A stretch of DNA of 64,000 nucleotides, taken from the NCBI GenBank assembly GCA_013115135.1, contig JABANP010000158.1:39817-103816 (forward strand), written 5' to 3'. The position numbers and the translations under genes are program-made. Of this stretch, positions 1 through 28,522 are shown one piece after another (the first letter of the stretch is position 1; every line of letters begins with the position of its first letter). The DNA comes from Perkinsus olseni (lineage: Eukaryota; Perkinsozoa; Perkinsida; Perkinsidae). The notes under the pieces are model-generated. The model ran no database searches. It was given only the letters and a program-made list of their open reading frames with translations, and was not told the origin of the DNA.

Positions 1-884
1 GACCCTCCCCACTCCGCCACGACATTGGGCTGGGAACCTCCCCTTCACCGAGTTTAAAAGACGCTGATCCGATTGTTAAGGAAATGCAAGAGAGCAAGAC
101 TGACAAGAGAGGCTGATATAAAATTACTGGTGTCTTGGGTCTTCCGGTCTTCCGTCAATTCTCCCGGGATGCTCTTCTCGATACTAGGACCAGTCTCAAC
201 TTGTATTTGATGGGATATTGTTGAATTCAAGATAGTCCTCAAGAAGGGTTTGGGTCGGGGGAATCTTGAGGTTACTCATGCTCAACACGGCCAAGACGAG
301 TATTCTACAATTCTAACCAAAAAATAATTGGATTTTTCGGATGATGATTTTTTCGCTGCTTATTAATTACTCAAAATGCGTCCAACGCCAGCCGTGTAGC
401 AATCGCGGAGCCGGTGTCCTCGCGGCAGATACCATTCTGTGGAGTTTGTCGAGTTGTTGCGATTGGTGTGGTAGAGGGTTGTGGATCCTGGAGCTGTGTT
501 CTCCCGTCACACTGCAGCTCACGACGGGTCCTCTGACTTGATAGTCTAACGTAGCTACACCAACCACAATTGATCGCCCTGTACTGACGTTGTCTAGTTG
601 GTTGGGGCTGTCAATAAACCTTTCACCTGCGGCAAAGTTTAATCTGCCATGTCAGACGGTCTGAAATGGCAGATGATACTCTCATGACGCGACTTAGTTT
701 ACTCATACTAGTATTCTACTCATGTTTCCTCAGACTCAGACGTGTAGAGTTTAGTTCTCACTCAAAAAATGTTGTTCTCTGGACTCTCTTGACCAGCAGC
801 TCAGAGTGATTCCTAGCTGGACCCACGGATCATTTTCTCAGTAATATTTGTGAATTTTCTCGTTTGCCGCCTGCAGTAGTAGTC
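1..884. other. Region upstream of the first recognisable exon
   Basis: I see no convincing exon here. The HECT ligase family has further N-terminal domains before the part recognisable from 1.6 kb on, so this stretch may be intron or 5' region of that gene, and earlier exons may lie left of the window. A near-perfect palindrome sits at 644-672 (14-nt arms with one mismatch around a single base). Confidence 0.4.
644..672. repeat. Near-perfect palindrome upstream of HECT ligase exon
   Basis: Arms CTGCCATGTCAGAC and GTCTGAAATGGCAG pair with one mismatch around a single central base. It lies about 210 bases before the first plausible ATG (885). Its function is unknown; it could be a regulatory palindrome or a hairpin in a 5' UTR or intron. 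Confidence 0.5.
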
Positions 885-17712
<16,828 letters not shown>

Positions 17713-17872
17713 GATCTGGAGGGAGTTGGAGAGCGGCGAACTTACGTCTTGGGAGTTCTGTTGTTTGTTTCCACTTGGTCTTGAGGGGACTCATCGGTTG
17801 CGTTACAGTGCGTCACATTCTGTCATGGACTAGGGTCAACCTAAGATTCTCTCAGATCTCATTGCTGTCGTT

Positions 17873-18965
17873 ATGTCCACGTTTTATGCACTGCTATTTT
17901 TCGATATCGTATTTTCGTTTTTGATGGTTGGGGTTGTGGCGAGGAATGTGGAATCGTCTATCGACGGTTGCATTTGGATCGAAGGCCTGGGCTGCGAGTT
18001 GGGCTACGGCGGTGAATGCTCTTCCTACTTGGCGCAGGTTGACGCCACTCTGCTCAACACAGTGGACCTGACCTACTACGAGACTCTCTGCCGCACCTGT
18101 TGGTGGTTCGAGTCTGAGGAAGCGTGCGCGTCCATGGAAGAGTGCGCTTGGGATGGCGCTGGGTGTATGTACCCTAAGAAGGATCTTCAGGGGGTGTCTT
18201 TGACCAGCGAGGAGTACCATCCGAGCCTTATCTATAATGAGATACAGTCCCATGCCGTGTGTAGCAGGATTAAGGAGGAAGATATCTGCTTGCAGACGCA
18301 GTCGTGCCTTTGGTCGTCCGATAAGATGGTAGGTTGATTTTGGGGTATGATAGAGCGAGAACTTATAATGGCGTTGTGCAAATTGGGACTTCACCTAACT
18401 TACTCTGAGAAGCTCGGAGAACTATTCTCAGCGCCCCTTTCGGTGTTCGTTTCGGAGAGACTTTGTACGATTTCAGATGGGCCTAGGCTGGAGCCTTGAA
18501 TAGGTGTCGGGACGGTGATCATTATCGCGAGACTTCGGTGCTTTTGTGGCCGCTCACGTCGGGCTGGTCCGTAGGCACTTGTAGGCCTATGAGCGTCGCT
18601 TCAAGCTCGTGGATCGCGATAAGGAAGGGGCGTTTCTTCTCCTCTCCGATTTGTTGTTGTCCCTTCAGTGCATACGGGACATCTGGAAGGTCATGCAGGA
18701 CTGCTGCGAACCTCTGCAGCCCATCACTGACAGAGCGGAGCAATGCAGGAATCGCTCCAGCTCCGAAGTCTACTGCCTTACGTTGAGTGAAACCTCAACG
18801 ACGACCATCTTAGAGGGATTAACTACCTCCTTGCCTGATGGTGTCGACACTAATACCACATTTTCCACAACTAAGGGCGTTCAGCTGATCACTGTGCCTG
18901 CTGTGAGCAGCAATACGTCACAGTTGAGTGGACCCTCTACCGCTACGACAGTGGCGCCTACTTGA
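17873..18965 (+). CDS. Secreted Cys-rich protein with Thr/Ser-rich tail (paralog 1)
   Basis: Family not recognised. The model is two exons, 17,873-18,328 and 18,585-18,965, giving 278 residues. A hydrophobic N-terminus (YALLFFDIVFSFLMVGVVA) reads as a signal peptide or anchor. The body has many cysteines in a regular pattern (DGCIWIEGLGCELGYGGEC, later CRTCWWFESEEACASMEEC and QSCLW), then LQCIRDIWKVMQDCCEP and CRNRSSSEVYC. The last 60 residues are Thr/Ser-rich, suggesting O-glycosylation. The gene at 22,771 is a paralog by the DGCIW.EGLGCEL motif and the same order of Cys blocks. Secretion is inference; molecular function is unknown. Confidence 0.75.
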
Positions 18966-19424
18966 GTTCAAGTGAGGTCCTTCTTCCCTTTCTTGTCTAT
19001 TTTCTGGTGTAATGTAAAATTTGATATGTAAACCCATTTTGTCGGATGGCAACTCTATTATCATGGCAGTCGTCTTTGAGTGTTTTTGAGTTGACATCGA
19101 GCTTCCTTGAGTTGGGTCATCATGGTCTTCGACAAGAAATATGATCCTCTTTTCGGCAAACTCTGCGGACTCCGTAGCTTCGAGCAGTACAAAATTTGTA
19201 CAACAAATCTGAGAAGTCTGTCTAGCGGGCCTCAGCAGGTTCTATATGTGGCCACATTTGTTACTGCCTCGGAAATTCGTCCTATTGGACGCTGGGCTGA
19301 GGCCTTCCAGGAAGCGGGTCGCCGTGGCGGAGACTTTTCGAACCAGTGGAACCTTCATTTTTTCGGACTGTTATTGAAGGACGTAAAGCAGTCGGGTTGC
19401 AGCTTTGTTTTTTACCCAAGGGTG

Positions 19425-22358
19425 ATGCCGAGTCGGGACCCGATCGACGTGAAGGTTATGCGGGTCAGTCAGATGCACCAGGCTCTGCCTGTTCACCCCA
19501 TCATACAGGCATGATTCGTATCTTACATGCTTCAACCTAAGATATCTGGTGTGCTTTAGGACTGCCATAACCCGCTTCTGGGTGTGGAATCTTCGAGGAG
19601 ATTGGAAGGTGCATCGCTCAAGTTACCCCGAGAAGTGAGGTAGTAGTCTTAACGCCTGCGTTGTGAGTTCCTCGTCGAGAGTGCCCCAAACTAGTGTAAG
19701 TTTAGAAAGAACTGAGGGATCTTCAATAGAAATTGCTTGGGATAGTGCCACTGTCTTTGTGTATTCTGAGATTATTCTATCCGCACCGGGGATCGAACCT
19801 GAGTGGTATCGTGCTTGGAATTCTTCCCCAGAAAAGAGCGGGGGCTTATCTTACGTTGAACGTTTCGTCGCGTTGTATGAGTTAGTATTTTCCCCGTGTC
19901 GTGCTTCCTCCGCTTCCAGCCAGGCTCACGCTCTCATTTCTTGTCCGTGCGAGATGGGTGGGGTATCTTCCACCTTCGATGGGAGTATCTTTTCTCAGTG
20001 ACATGCTTCGTGGGTGAAGCCTTTCAAGGATACATAACAGTCGCCGTTGACAGTCCGAACATAAGCACACTCTATAATGTCACTCTTAGGGCAAGCCGCA
20101 GGAAACCGCAAGTATCTTAGGTTGAAGCATGCACTTCACAGGTCAATCTATCGTGCCCGGCGGTGGGTGAGGAATCTGTCAGTCTAGTCGACACCACCGA
20201 CCATCCCCTCCGCGTCCTCGCGAAAGAGTGCCCTGTCGAGCAAGTGGTCACGACCAGAGGAAAGTTCGTAAGCGCTGGATGTCTAGATTGGCCTTCCCTC
20301 GACTTCTCTCCCTCAGTCCCTCTCTGTCCCTTCGATACACATACTACAAGTGCAGATAACGTGAGCCGTGTTGAGCCTCTGCCGTGCTTCGCTCCGCCTC
20401 GATTATTTACCATTTTAGATACACTCTGTCCCCTGACGGAGAGACGCTGTACTTTAAAAGGAGCTACAAGTTCCCTGTTGTCGCCCCTCTGGCTGTTCAC
20501 CATGAAGTGGTTCAACTGGACGTAAGCTCACGGACGACCGAAGCGTATCTTAGGTTGAAGCTTGTCTCAGACGCGACTTTTGTGTAACGTCACTGTGACT
20601 AACACTCATCCTACTGCGAATATAGCGATCTTTGATGCGGAGGTCGAACCCATCCCAGGCTTCCTCAGTCAGCCTGTTGGTGAAACGAGTAAGTTGGCAG
20701 CTCCATTGGGCAGCTCTGGGAGGGCAAGGGGGCGATGCGGTTGAGGCCGCAGCTCGAAATCATTTCCGATTCTCTTCTGATCGATTACTTATTGCAACTG
20801 AAAAATTAGTGATGTCTCATACCCGCTCTTCTGGGTTGAATTGATGACTAGCTGTGCGGAATTTCCCGAAATTAGGATTTTTCAAATAGGGAATGTCACC
20901 GGGTATCCACACTGTGAGTTCGCCCTTGTCGCGATTCTGAGCCAAAAATCGCAACCTCTTGAGGGAATGGGAACCCGCAAGACGCTCCCCGAGGAATGTC
21001 GAATCGAAGCTCTCCATGCTGGTGATTCTGATGGATTGGTCCGCATAGCGAAACTCTCCTCCTTTTGGGGTCAGACCTGTTCATATTCCGCTGCCTTGTT
21101 GTTGTGGACAAAGGGAAATGGGATCCCTACTGTGCTAGCGAGCTAGTGATCAGAGGGAATCCGCTTTTTGATGGAACGGGACTGCCGCCTCTGGCCTTTC
21201 TCAGGGAGTACTCACGTGTTGGCACCGAAGGAGGCCAATGCGGCCGAGTACGTATTCCAGCTTAGTCCTCGCGGAAGTAGTGTTGATATTAACTATGTAG
21301 GTCGCGTTTCGAAGTCCAGTCATACCACAACTTGGACAAATCTAGGTACGACAGTTGGCATCCTATGGCGTGTTCAAGTATCAATGGCGATGTCCACAGC
21401 TGGGCAGTGCGTCTGACTCGTTACTCGGCGTGCAGCAGCAGCTGGATGTGCGGCCTCTGCAACAGCAGGACCTCGATCTACGACTGGTGAGTGTATAAAC
21501 ACGGCAGGGTAGAGTGGGATGGATCTTCACGCATGAACGTTAATGAGTCGCTTGAAAGAACCTTTGAGGGGCAATTTCCTTCTCGAAATTGCTGTCGCTG
21601 ATTTTCTTGTTCAAATTGCTGTCACTGATTTTTTTCTTCAAGTCGTTGTCACTGGTTTTCTTTTCGAAAATGTTCATTTACTCGTCACTATCATTCGCCT
21701 TGAGCTCGGCTGATCACCGAGATGCTCATTACTAATGAATCATCAGCTCGTTTTGTTCAGCAAGCATCGAGCTATGATGCCGCAGTCTCGTCGAACGTCA
21801 GTGGCCTGCCCGAAGGAGTCCTCGCGGCTACTGTAGAGAAGCCCTTTTCGATCCAAGTGGAAGTTGTTAACAATTCTGAGAGGGATGTCGCTGTGGCTAT
21901 TCACTACGATGTTGATGCTCTGGGAGAAGTACAGATAGCCGGAGCTACGGAGCAGACCTTAGGGGTAGAGTCTCGTGGTCGAGTTGAATGGGGACCGACG
22001 TCCGGAAAACGTATCTGGCTCTGAATTTACCCATGAGTATTCGGCAGAATGATCGTCACAGTTGCGTTTTTCGATTGTCGCTTTTTCCCTTGACGACGAA
22101 TCGCCATTGACATAATACTGTCGTCTTCCGTTGGGCCAGCATCAGGAGAGAATGCTATCATCACCACCCGACGCTAGGCTGAGCACTGCGTCTCTTCAGA
22201 CGATACAAGCATTTAGCTCCCTGCCGTTCACCCTCTCCCTCTTCCCCTTCGCCCCTGGCATCTTCACTCTGGGCTCCGGCATGTCTCTGCGGGATAAGGA
22301 GACTGATGCTAAGTACCAAGCGTCACCGTTTGCTCAGCTTGTGTGTTTACCAGCGTGA
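19425..22358 (+). CDS. TRAPPC13: TRAPP complex subunit 13 homolog
   Basis: TRAPPC13 is a subunit of metazoan-type TRAPP II/III complexes, Rab GEFs acting in ER-Golgi and endosomal traffic. Family landmarks appear in order: DVKVMRVSQ near the N-terminus, GEAFQGYITVAVDSPN (20.0 kb), the block LSPDGETLYFKRSYKF followed by PVVAPLAVHHEVVQLD (20.4-20.5 kb), CNVTVTNTHPTANIAIFDAE (20.6 kb), an Ig-like C-terminal segment FSIQVEVVNNSERDVAVAI (21.8 kb), and a final exon ending FAQLVCLPA at 22,358. Introns are tiny; two are fixed by the frame (20,112-20,141 and 20,522-20,570). ATG 19,425 fits the family start, but the frame is open back to ATG 19,122. Exons between 19.5 and 20.0 kb and 20.7 and 21.7 kb are only partly resolved. 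Confidence 0.82.
19788..19799 (-). repeat. tRNA-like B-box inside TRAPPC13 intron region
   Basis: The minus strand reads GGTTCGATCCCC with a GC-rich continuation, matching the antisense intronic elements in the HECT ligase. Intron borders were not resolved here. Confidence 0.5.
20112..20141 (+). repeat. 30-nt intron built around GTATCTTAGGTTGAAGC
   Basis: Splicing joins RRKPQ to VNLSCPAVGEESVSLVD, which matches the TRAPPC13 family. The intron is only 30 nt, and its first 17 bases are the repeated motif GTATCTTAGGTTGAAGC. The motif recurs at 20,545-20,561; inverted or degenerate copies are at 19,529-19,545 and 6217-6233, and a partial one at 2856-2873. Confidence 0.8.
20384..20418 (+). repeat. 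35-nt intron starting GTGCTTCGCTCCGCC, TRAPPC13
   Basis: It ends ATTTACCATTTTAG directly before the exon encoding YTLSPDGETLYFKR. It shares the GTGCTTCGCTCCGC start with the HECT ligase intron at 9328. A longer intron starting at the upstream GTGAGC is a possible alternative. Confidence 0.65.
20522..20570 (+). repeat. 49-nt TRAPPC13 intron with GTATCTTAGGTTGAAGC
   Basis: Joins HHEVVQLD to TRLLCNVTVTNTHPTA. The repeated 17-mer is at 20,545-20,561, just before the acceptor TTGTCTCAG. Confidence 0.8.
21583..21664 (+). repeat. Three tandem ~27-nt repeats in TRAPPC13 intron
   Basis: Units follow the pattern TTGCTGTC(A/G)CTGATTTTCTT and are pyrimidine-rich in the sense strand. They may act as an extended polypyrimidine tract; this is inference. 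Confidence 0.6.
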
Positions 22359-22770
22359 CTGCGATATTTGTTTCACTACTCTCGTCGCAGTGTTGGGTTC
22401 GGGCCCCCCTTTGCTGCACCAGCCATTGACTCCTTATCGGAAAACTACTGCTTCCTAGATATTATTCGTTCGAAAAAAACTCTATTTTCCGGCGAAAAGT
22501 ACTCGAAAGTTCTGAAAAAAAAGCTCCGGGCTGTAAGTTCCCGGTAAGTTCGAAACTCGAAAGATCCCAACTTGTCAAATCTGTGCCTCATCCACTCGAG
22601 ACTGAGGTCCTCAGTTAGCCAAAGGGACGTCTTCTTAGTATTAATTTACACGGGAGAGTACCATCATTCTGTCAACGGGAAAATTGGTGTGATTTTTCTC
22701 GGCGCTTAACGTCTTGCGGGATATTATCATGACCCTGCTCGGTCCTCAAGTTTGGTTATAGTCATTCAAA
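22359..22770. other. Intergenic, TRAPPC13 to Cys-rich paralog 2
   Basis: No gene seen. It contains a CGAAAA-rich tract at about 22,465-22,530 similar to the AT-rich intron tracts of the HECT ligase. The promoter of the downstream gene should lie here. Confidence 0.5.
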
Positions 22771-23445
22771 ATGCTGCAAACAACGTCCATCCTTTTTGTA
22801 TTTCTCCCGACACTATCGGTCGAGGCGCAGCCGGCGGAGATCCGCTCTAGTGACGGCTGCATATGGGTTGAAGGGTTGGGCTGTGAGCTGAGCTACGAGG
22901 CTGAGTGCCATGCCTACCAGTCAATCGACAGGCCGTCGCTGTGGCCGATGCTGAATGAGCTAGATTGGCAGTACTATGAGAATAGGTGCTCCTATTGCCT
23001 TGGTTTGACGGATCGGGACACCTGCGTATCAAGCGAGATCTGCGAATGGTCGGCCGGAATGTGTTCTTATTCAAAGCATACGTTGGCCTCTAGAGCCATC
23101 CAGGAGCCCCATTCCGGCGGTGAGGATCGGGTTAGTTTCCTTCGCAGTGAAGTAGCAGCGCACATGATGTGCCAGAGAGTGAGGGAAGCGGAGGACTGCC
23201 GTAACGTTTGGGGGATGCCTTTGGGACACTGGAAGAGGAAAAGTGAGCGTGATAGCGTCTGCCGTTCGTGCCCGTCATCGCTCGTTCTCAGTGCCTGCGC
23301 GACATCTGGGCGGTGATGAGCTCCTGCTGTCCGTGGCTTCCAAGCGATCTACACCAAGGCTGACGTTTGCCGCAACAGAAGCTCCTCATATATAGCGTGC
23401 ATCGGAGGCGCCGGAGAGGGAATGCCTTATTATTATGAACCATAA
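22771..23445 (+). CDS. Secreted Cys-rich protein (paralog 2, frame-broken)
   Basis: Paralog of the 17,873 gene. It has a signal peptide (MLQTTSILFVFLPTLSVEAQ), then DGCIWVEGLGCELSYEAEC, NRCSYCLGLTDRDTCVSSEIC and CQRVREAEDC. By comparison with paralog 1 the frame slips +1 at the five-G run near 23,212 (before CLWD), an intron GTGAGC..TCTCAG follows (about 23,242-23,291), then CLRDIWAVMSSCCPW, then a second +1 step near 23,338 before the CRNRSSS segment, ending at TAA 23,443-23,445. It is shorter than paralog 1 and lacks the Thr/Ser-rich tail. It is either a decaying copy or carries two sequence errors. Confidence 0.65.
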
Positions 23446-24167
23446 TCATCCGTTTCTTGTGGACTACTTTTTATGGCCTGTTCAAGGCTTGCTGGTTACG
23501 GATTATACTGCCCAACCAGTTCTGTCTTCTGGCAATCTTCTTTACGCAGTAGGACCATCGGCTGGGTGTTGGGTTGTCCTAGTTCCGACGGGTGGGACTC
23601 AGTGGCGCCATTCTTCCCTGAGAGGGAGACAGTTGATTGCCTTACCAAAGGAACCGAGGTAGATCCGAGCACAAGTCAAAAGCATCGATTGACGAGACTT
23701 GAACGGTGTTGGCAATAATGGCGCGCCTGCCCTATTCCGAGTAGGCTGCTGTCAAAGCCTAGCAAGTGGACTCCTCTGTGTGTAAGGTACCTCTACTTGC
23801 CTACTACTTCTAGTGATTGGTCAGTCTTTGAGGAGATACTAAAGCCTGTGTGCTCACAACAAGGCACCACCCCTGACCAGTTGCGGGTACTGCCCCGAGC
23901 ACACCCGTCTGGTCTCTAGCCTATCGCTAAGCTGGAAGAACCGCTTGGGTTCGATGCTCGCAGTGCTACAGTGAATTTCGGTCGTTCGTTTTGCCTTCGG
24001 GTTGAGCTCTAATATGCGTCTCGCTTCGCTCCGCCGTCCATTAGTTTTTGTTCCGACTGTAGGGAGTGTTCAATCAGTTGATTTTTAACCTCAGAATTGA
24101 TTTTAGAGACGCATTTTAGCGGTGAGAGTCAATTTAAGAAACTAAGAATGTTTCTATTGGGCACAGG
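23446..24167 (+). other. Unresolved 5' region of PARG
   Basis: No exon could be assigned with confidence. An intronic GCTTCGCTCCGC motif at 24,020-24,035 and a good acceptor (GGGCACAG) just before 24,168 suggest upstream PARG exons or 5' UTR introns. Confidence 0.45.
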
Positions 24168-26668
24168 GTGTCACCACTGGTCAGGATGTCCTTGAGCGGA
24201 TCGCGGAGGTGTACACTCGAAGGGACCGAGCAGCCAGGTGGCGTGGTGGAAGACTGTCGGTCTTTGAGAAGCGGTTGACCCGCAGGTTTTACAAGGACTT
24301 GCCGAGGATGCTGTGGAAACTTCCAGTGAAGGAGAGAGCTGCTTTCCTCGGCACTGCTGTTCCCGAGATGGCACGACGGGTCATCGAGGTCGAGGCTGTG
24401 ATGGGAATCAAAGTGAGGGGGAGCGTGCATTAGCGGTCAATCAGCATCATGTTATGAAGAATCAGAGAGTCTTCGGTGGATCTTCGCTGAGTCTCGGTAG
24501 CTTCGAGGATTGTACTTAACCGACAAGTGGCTTCTTATACGTCAATCCTTGGTGTGCTGGCCTCCCATGCGCTCTTTCACCCGAGTGGAGGTCTGCTAAA
24601 CACCTGAGTTCGGTGGTATGAGCGATGGGATTGTCTTCGTTGTTGCCAGACAGTTGGACTACTACGGAAACGGCGTGGCGGTGGAGAAGAGCATTCGGTT
24701 TCCTTCACGCCCTATCAGGCATCAGCACTGTTGTCATTGGCCTTCTTCGGTGTCCCAATGTAGGGCGATTGCTGTTCTCAGACTACTGTCATGACAGCCT
24801 CTCGTGTAGGTACTGGTCGGACGACGGGTGTAGTGGTCGTGGCAGGCCGTCCGTGCGGTTCAACTTCGCCAAGTTTTACCACGATCGCCACAATCAAGTG
24901 GCCAAGCTCCGCTGCATTGTCCTGTACTTCAATCGCCAGTGCGGTGCGACGGGTACCTCGGATGACCGGCGCATCACCATCACGCGGGTTCGAGGCACCC
25001 ACGGGTGAGGGCCGCTGCACTCAGGGGGCTGTACAGCCGTGGTCCCCCTCAGACGTATGGGGGAATGGTGGAGTACACGAGACGTGCCGATGTCCAAGCT
25101 AGAGGTCATCGATCCGCTAGCGTTTCCGGGCGAGTTTGCATGTCCAGGTCCACGGTGATGGTGAGCGGATCGAGGACGCAGTTGGCCTGCTGCAAGCGGA
25201 CTTCGCCAACTGCAGAGTCGGCGGTGGGGTGCTCTCGAGCGGCTGCGTGCAAGAGGAGATCCGGTCAGTGTTGATACAGTTCGGCTTCAAAAACTTTATA
25301 TAAAATTTTGAAACTTTTGGTACATCGGTGCCAGTCCGACTGGGCCGGTTTTCGGCGTTGGACTGAAAACTCACACGCACAGTTCTACTTGTTAAAAGGG
25401 GGTTCAGGTTCATGATCTGCCCCGAGCTGCTTCTGTCAACCCTAGTGGGAGCTGTCGATCCACTGGCTGACTATGAGGCTATGTACATTCATGGGGCAAT
25501 ACAGTAGTCGAGAATCTTGCTCTCTTGCAAATTCTCAACGGTCAGTCTCCCTAGGTTCACGGATTACGTTGGTTACGGGTCTTCCTTTGAATGTAGCGGC
25601 TACGTAGAAGGTGTCGAACCTCAGCAGCCCAGCTGGGTGATCGTTATGGACGCCCTCCACTTTGGTCAGCATTCAGCACACCAAGCGACCCAGTACGCCC
25701 CGAGGCAAGTCGAGCGGTCCTAGGCGCATCTTAGGTCCCCATCAGGCACGTACTGCGAGAGTTGAACAAGTGCCATATCGCCTTGACGGCTCCCGGCTTG
25801 CCTGATGGTGTGGCCTTCGCTACAGGGAACTGGGGTTGTGGGGTGTTCGGCGGTGACCCCCAATTGAAGAGTATCTTGCAGGTCGGTTGGGTACCGCGGA
25901 CGAGTGGGTCTAGTCACACCAATGTTGTCGTTGAGGTGACTCTGTCGTATTGGCTTGCCGATAGTGCAGCTTTAATGTGGACTAGGAATCGGTAGCGTCA
26001 GCGCCTGGAACAATTCCCAGCAGTTTCCGGGAGGTTGCTAGGATGTCTGTGATGATTTCAGTTGCGCTCCCTCTTCCCTCTTTCTTCCTTTGCGTTGGTT
26101 CGTAGGAAACAGTCAGCACTGGTCAAACCTGTTGACTCGACATTCGTAGGCCTAGTGGATGGCTCCTTTCATTGGGAAAGAACCGAACGGAGTGGCTTCG
26201 TTTTTTCAGTGGCTGGCGTGCTCAACTGCCGGGCGTGACATCAGCTACTTCCCCTATGATGATTCAAGAGTCGCGGAGTTGAGTCGAGTAGCCGCTGCTG
26301 TGGAGCTGAAAGGGTGGACTGTTGGTGACCTGGCGGCTAAGGTCCTCCTGTACGTCGGAAGGGCATGCTTCTCGTCTCCTATACTCAAGAAGATTTCACT
26401 CGTAACTTTATTTTCGGCGAAGAGTCTCGAAGCCAGGCGATCGATACCAAAGCCCCCTCTCCCAGTACATCGGTTTCATCAGGGAATCATCTCTCCCCGG
26501 GTGGACTTTTAAGACTGTTGACAATCCAACCAGAGCTGAGAATTCGCCACTTTGAGTCGTCTCTCTCAGGTGGTCCCTAACCGAGAGCAGTCGGACCGGC
26601 TTGTTCCGCCACCTTTTGAACGAAGACCCCTCATCACCAGGAGAAGCAACGGCAGTGACCTCGTCTAG
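24168..26668 (+). CDS. PARG: Poly(ADP-ribose) glycohydrolase
   Basis: PARG cleaves ribose-ribose bonds of poly(ADP-ribose) to release ADP-ribose, reversing PARP signalling. Evidence: the accessory domain exon at 24,168-24,412 ([19 protein letters not shown]), [20 protein letters not shown] (24.87 kb), the catalytic loop [15 protein letters not shown] with the tandem Glu (25.22-25.26 kb), the spliced continuation [47 protein letters not shown] followed by [20 protein letters not shown] (25.8 kb), and [13 protein letters not shown] with a C-terminal helix (26.2-26.35 kb). All catalytic elements are present. The 5' end is not resolved. The last exon is probably the one after CTCTCTCAG, ending at TAG 26,666-26,668. 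Confidence 0.93.
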
Positions 26669-27193
26669 TGTGGATACTGCAGGCCACAGTCCATTCGAGA
26701 AGAGACCGAGAGTTACAGATTACGAAGTCGATAAAAGCGAGTGTAATTTGGTGCCACCATATTCTAATGAAGTTTCTTGATGCGAACGCGAGTTTATTTC
26801 ATCTAGTGAGCCGGAGCGAGCAAAGCAACGTGAAGGCTTAACGAGAAATAAACGACGGAGTTGCCAACTGAAATCGCCCATGGGTTTTTTATCATCAAGC
26901 CCATCACGCCTCGATGGGTGCTAACCTCGTCGAGGTATTCACAAAGAGCACATCAGCAAGCCCCATCAACTCTCATCGATGAGAGGACTGATGAGGGACG
27001 ACAGACCAGCTAAGTTCGTCCGCGCACCTGTCACTGTGTAGACTAGGGTGGTGGTACCACACCATTTAGAGAGCAGCAGTAGCACCGCTGTAGTAGTACC
27101 CATAGCCCTACTGAGAGAAACTGCGGTAACTTCGAGTACTACAAGCAGTACGGACACGATCACCGTGTTGTGACCGTTCCTACGAGTTAACCC
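26669..27193. other. Intergenic between convergent PARG and RCE1
   Basis: No gene seen. A perfect 16-nt palindrome CTCTCATCGATGAGAG lies at 26,970-26,985, between the two 3' ends. Confidence 0.5.
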
Positions 27194-28060
27194 TTAGTGG
27201 TCGTGGACCGATGGGACCAGAGAAGAAGCCTTCCACGAGTGGCTGCGAAGTATACACCGACCGTACTGGCACGCAACACTCTGAGCATAATGTAACAGAC
27301 CGAAGTATACACACTCAGTGAGAAAAAGTAACACTCCTGCGATATATGCCGCCGCCCTCCGGCCATCATCCGACCGGAAATCGAAATCAGGGAAGGCCTG
27401 TGTAATTACAGACCATATGAGAGGCGATCGGACCCGCCAGGCTGCCGGTGGCCTCTAAGAGAGCCGTGCAGAATGCACCGAATACACCAGTATAGCTCAT
27501 AGTGAGGCACGCCGAGATGACACCTCGTACTGGATCGACGAGTATTTCTTTGGTATAATGGTGGACATGAGCAAGAGTGAAGAATACTGGACCGCAGAGG
27601 GCTAGCCGCCATGCGAATGATACGGAAGCTTCGCGGAGTAGAGCATCACAACAACCGCGGAAAACAAACTCTTCGGTCACTGGGGCGATGAGGAGCGCCC
27701 GGAGGATCTGCCACTTGTTGAGACCATTCATTGCACTTTCACCATAGAGAAGAGGGCCCATCATGAGAGTCAGTGTCAAAGTCAGGCCCACTGCGGCCGA
27801 GTATAGAGAAGTTGAGAGGTGCGCGAAGATCTCCAAGGACTCGACCCGGTGACCAGTAGCACAGTGGACGATGAGGTAGCTGATGGCATGGAAGCGATTA
27901 TAACGGATATTGATCGCAATTTGATGACATCGGTGCGATCTCGAGTTTTGGGGTTAAGGACGTCGGAGTGGACACCTAGTAAGGGCCAGATGTACAGTAG
28001 ACCGACGTAGAGGCCGCTGCAGAGAGAACAGCAGACAATGGCAGATGGTACCGATAGCAT
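27194..28060 (-). CDS. RCE1: CAAX prenyl protease 2 (RCE1), frame-broken
   Basis: RCE1 is an ER-membrane CPBP-family endopeptidase that removes the -AAX tripeptide from prenylated proteins. Reading the minus strand from ATG 28,058-28,060: an N-terminal membrane segment, VIKLRSISVIIASM, then in a second frame the catalytic core: EE..R (APVTEEFVFRGCC), F..H (VFFTLAHVHH) and H..N (ASHMVCNYTGLP). Further hydrophobic segments fit a multipass protein. Two frame breaks are needed: one near 27,890 and a +1 step at CCC-TGA (about 27,391), after which a last hydrophobic segment (AAAYIAGVLLFLTECVYF) continues to TAA 27,194-27,196. No intron explains the second break. Catalytic residues are all visible. 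Confidence 0.85.
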
Positions 28061-28522
28061 TGAAGACAACCTGCGGAACTAACTGAGTTCAATATGCGCT
28101 CCGTGCTCTCTATTCGTAGGGGCTTACAACCAGACGTGAGTTGCAGTTGAGTTGGTATGACACAAAGCGGTCTAGTGTGCGAATTGAATCATGAGAAGCT
28201 CTTCGCCGAATGGTAGAGTTTGTAAGATACTCGCTCGCACGGTGTGAGTGACCCATCAGGCTTCTTGATGGCACGTGACGTGGCCAAAGCCCTTCAAAGA
28301 CCGATCCGTCACCACCGCCAATTTCACGTTGCTCAGCACATTACTGATATCCGTCATGCCTACTCCGTGACCCTAAATCCTAAAGCCACCCCTCCAGAGA
28401 AGCTGCATCCCGCTGTTCAATCCTAAAATTGGTATACAAATTGATCATTCTGCAATCGCGCGCGCCCATGTAATCGATTAATATTTTTGCGCAAATACTG
28501 CTCAACCTCATTCGACATTATC
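28061..28522. other. Divergent promoter region, RCE1 / DPH5
   Basis: About 460 bases between the two starts. I see no gene and no clear core promoter element. Confidence 0.5.
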
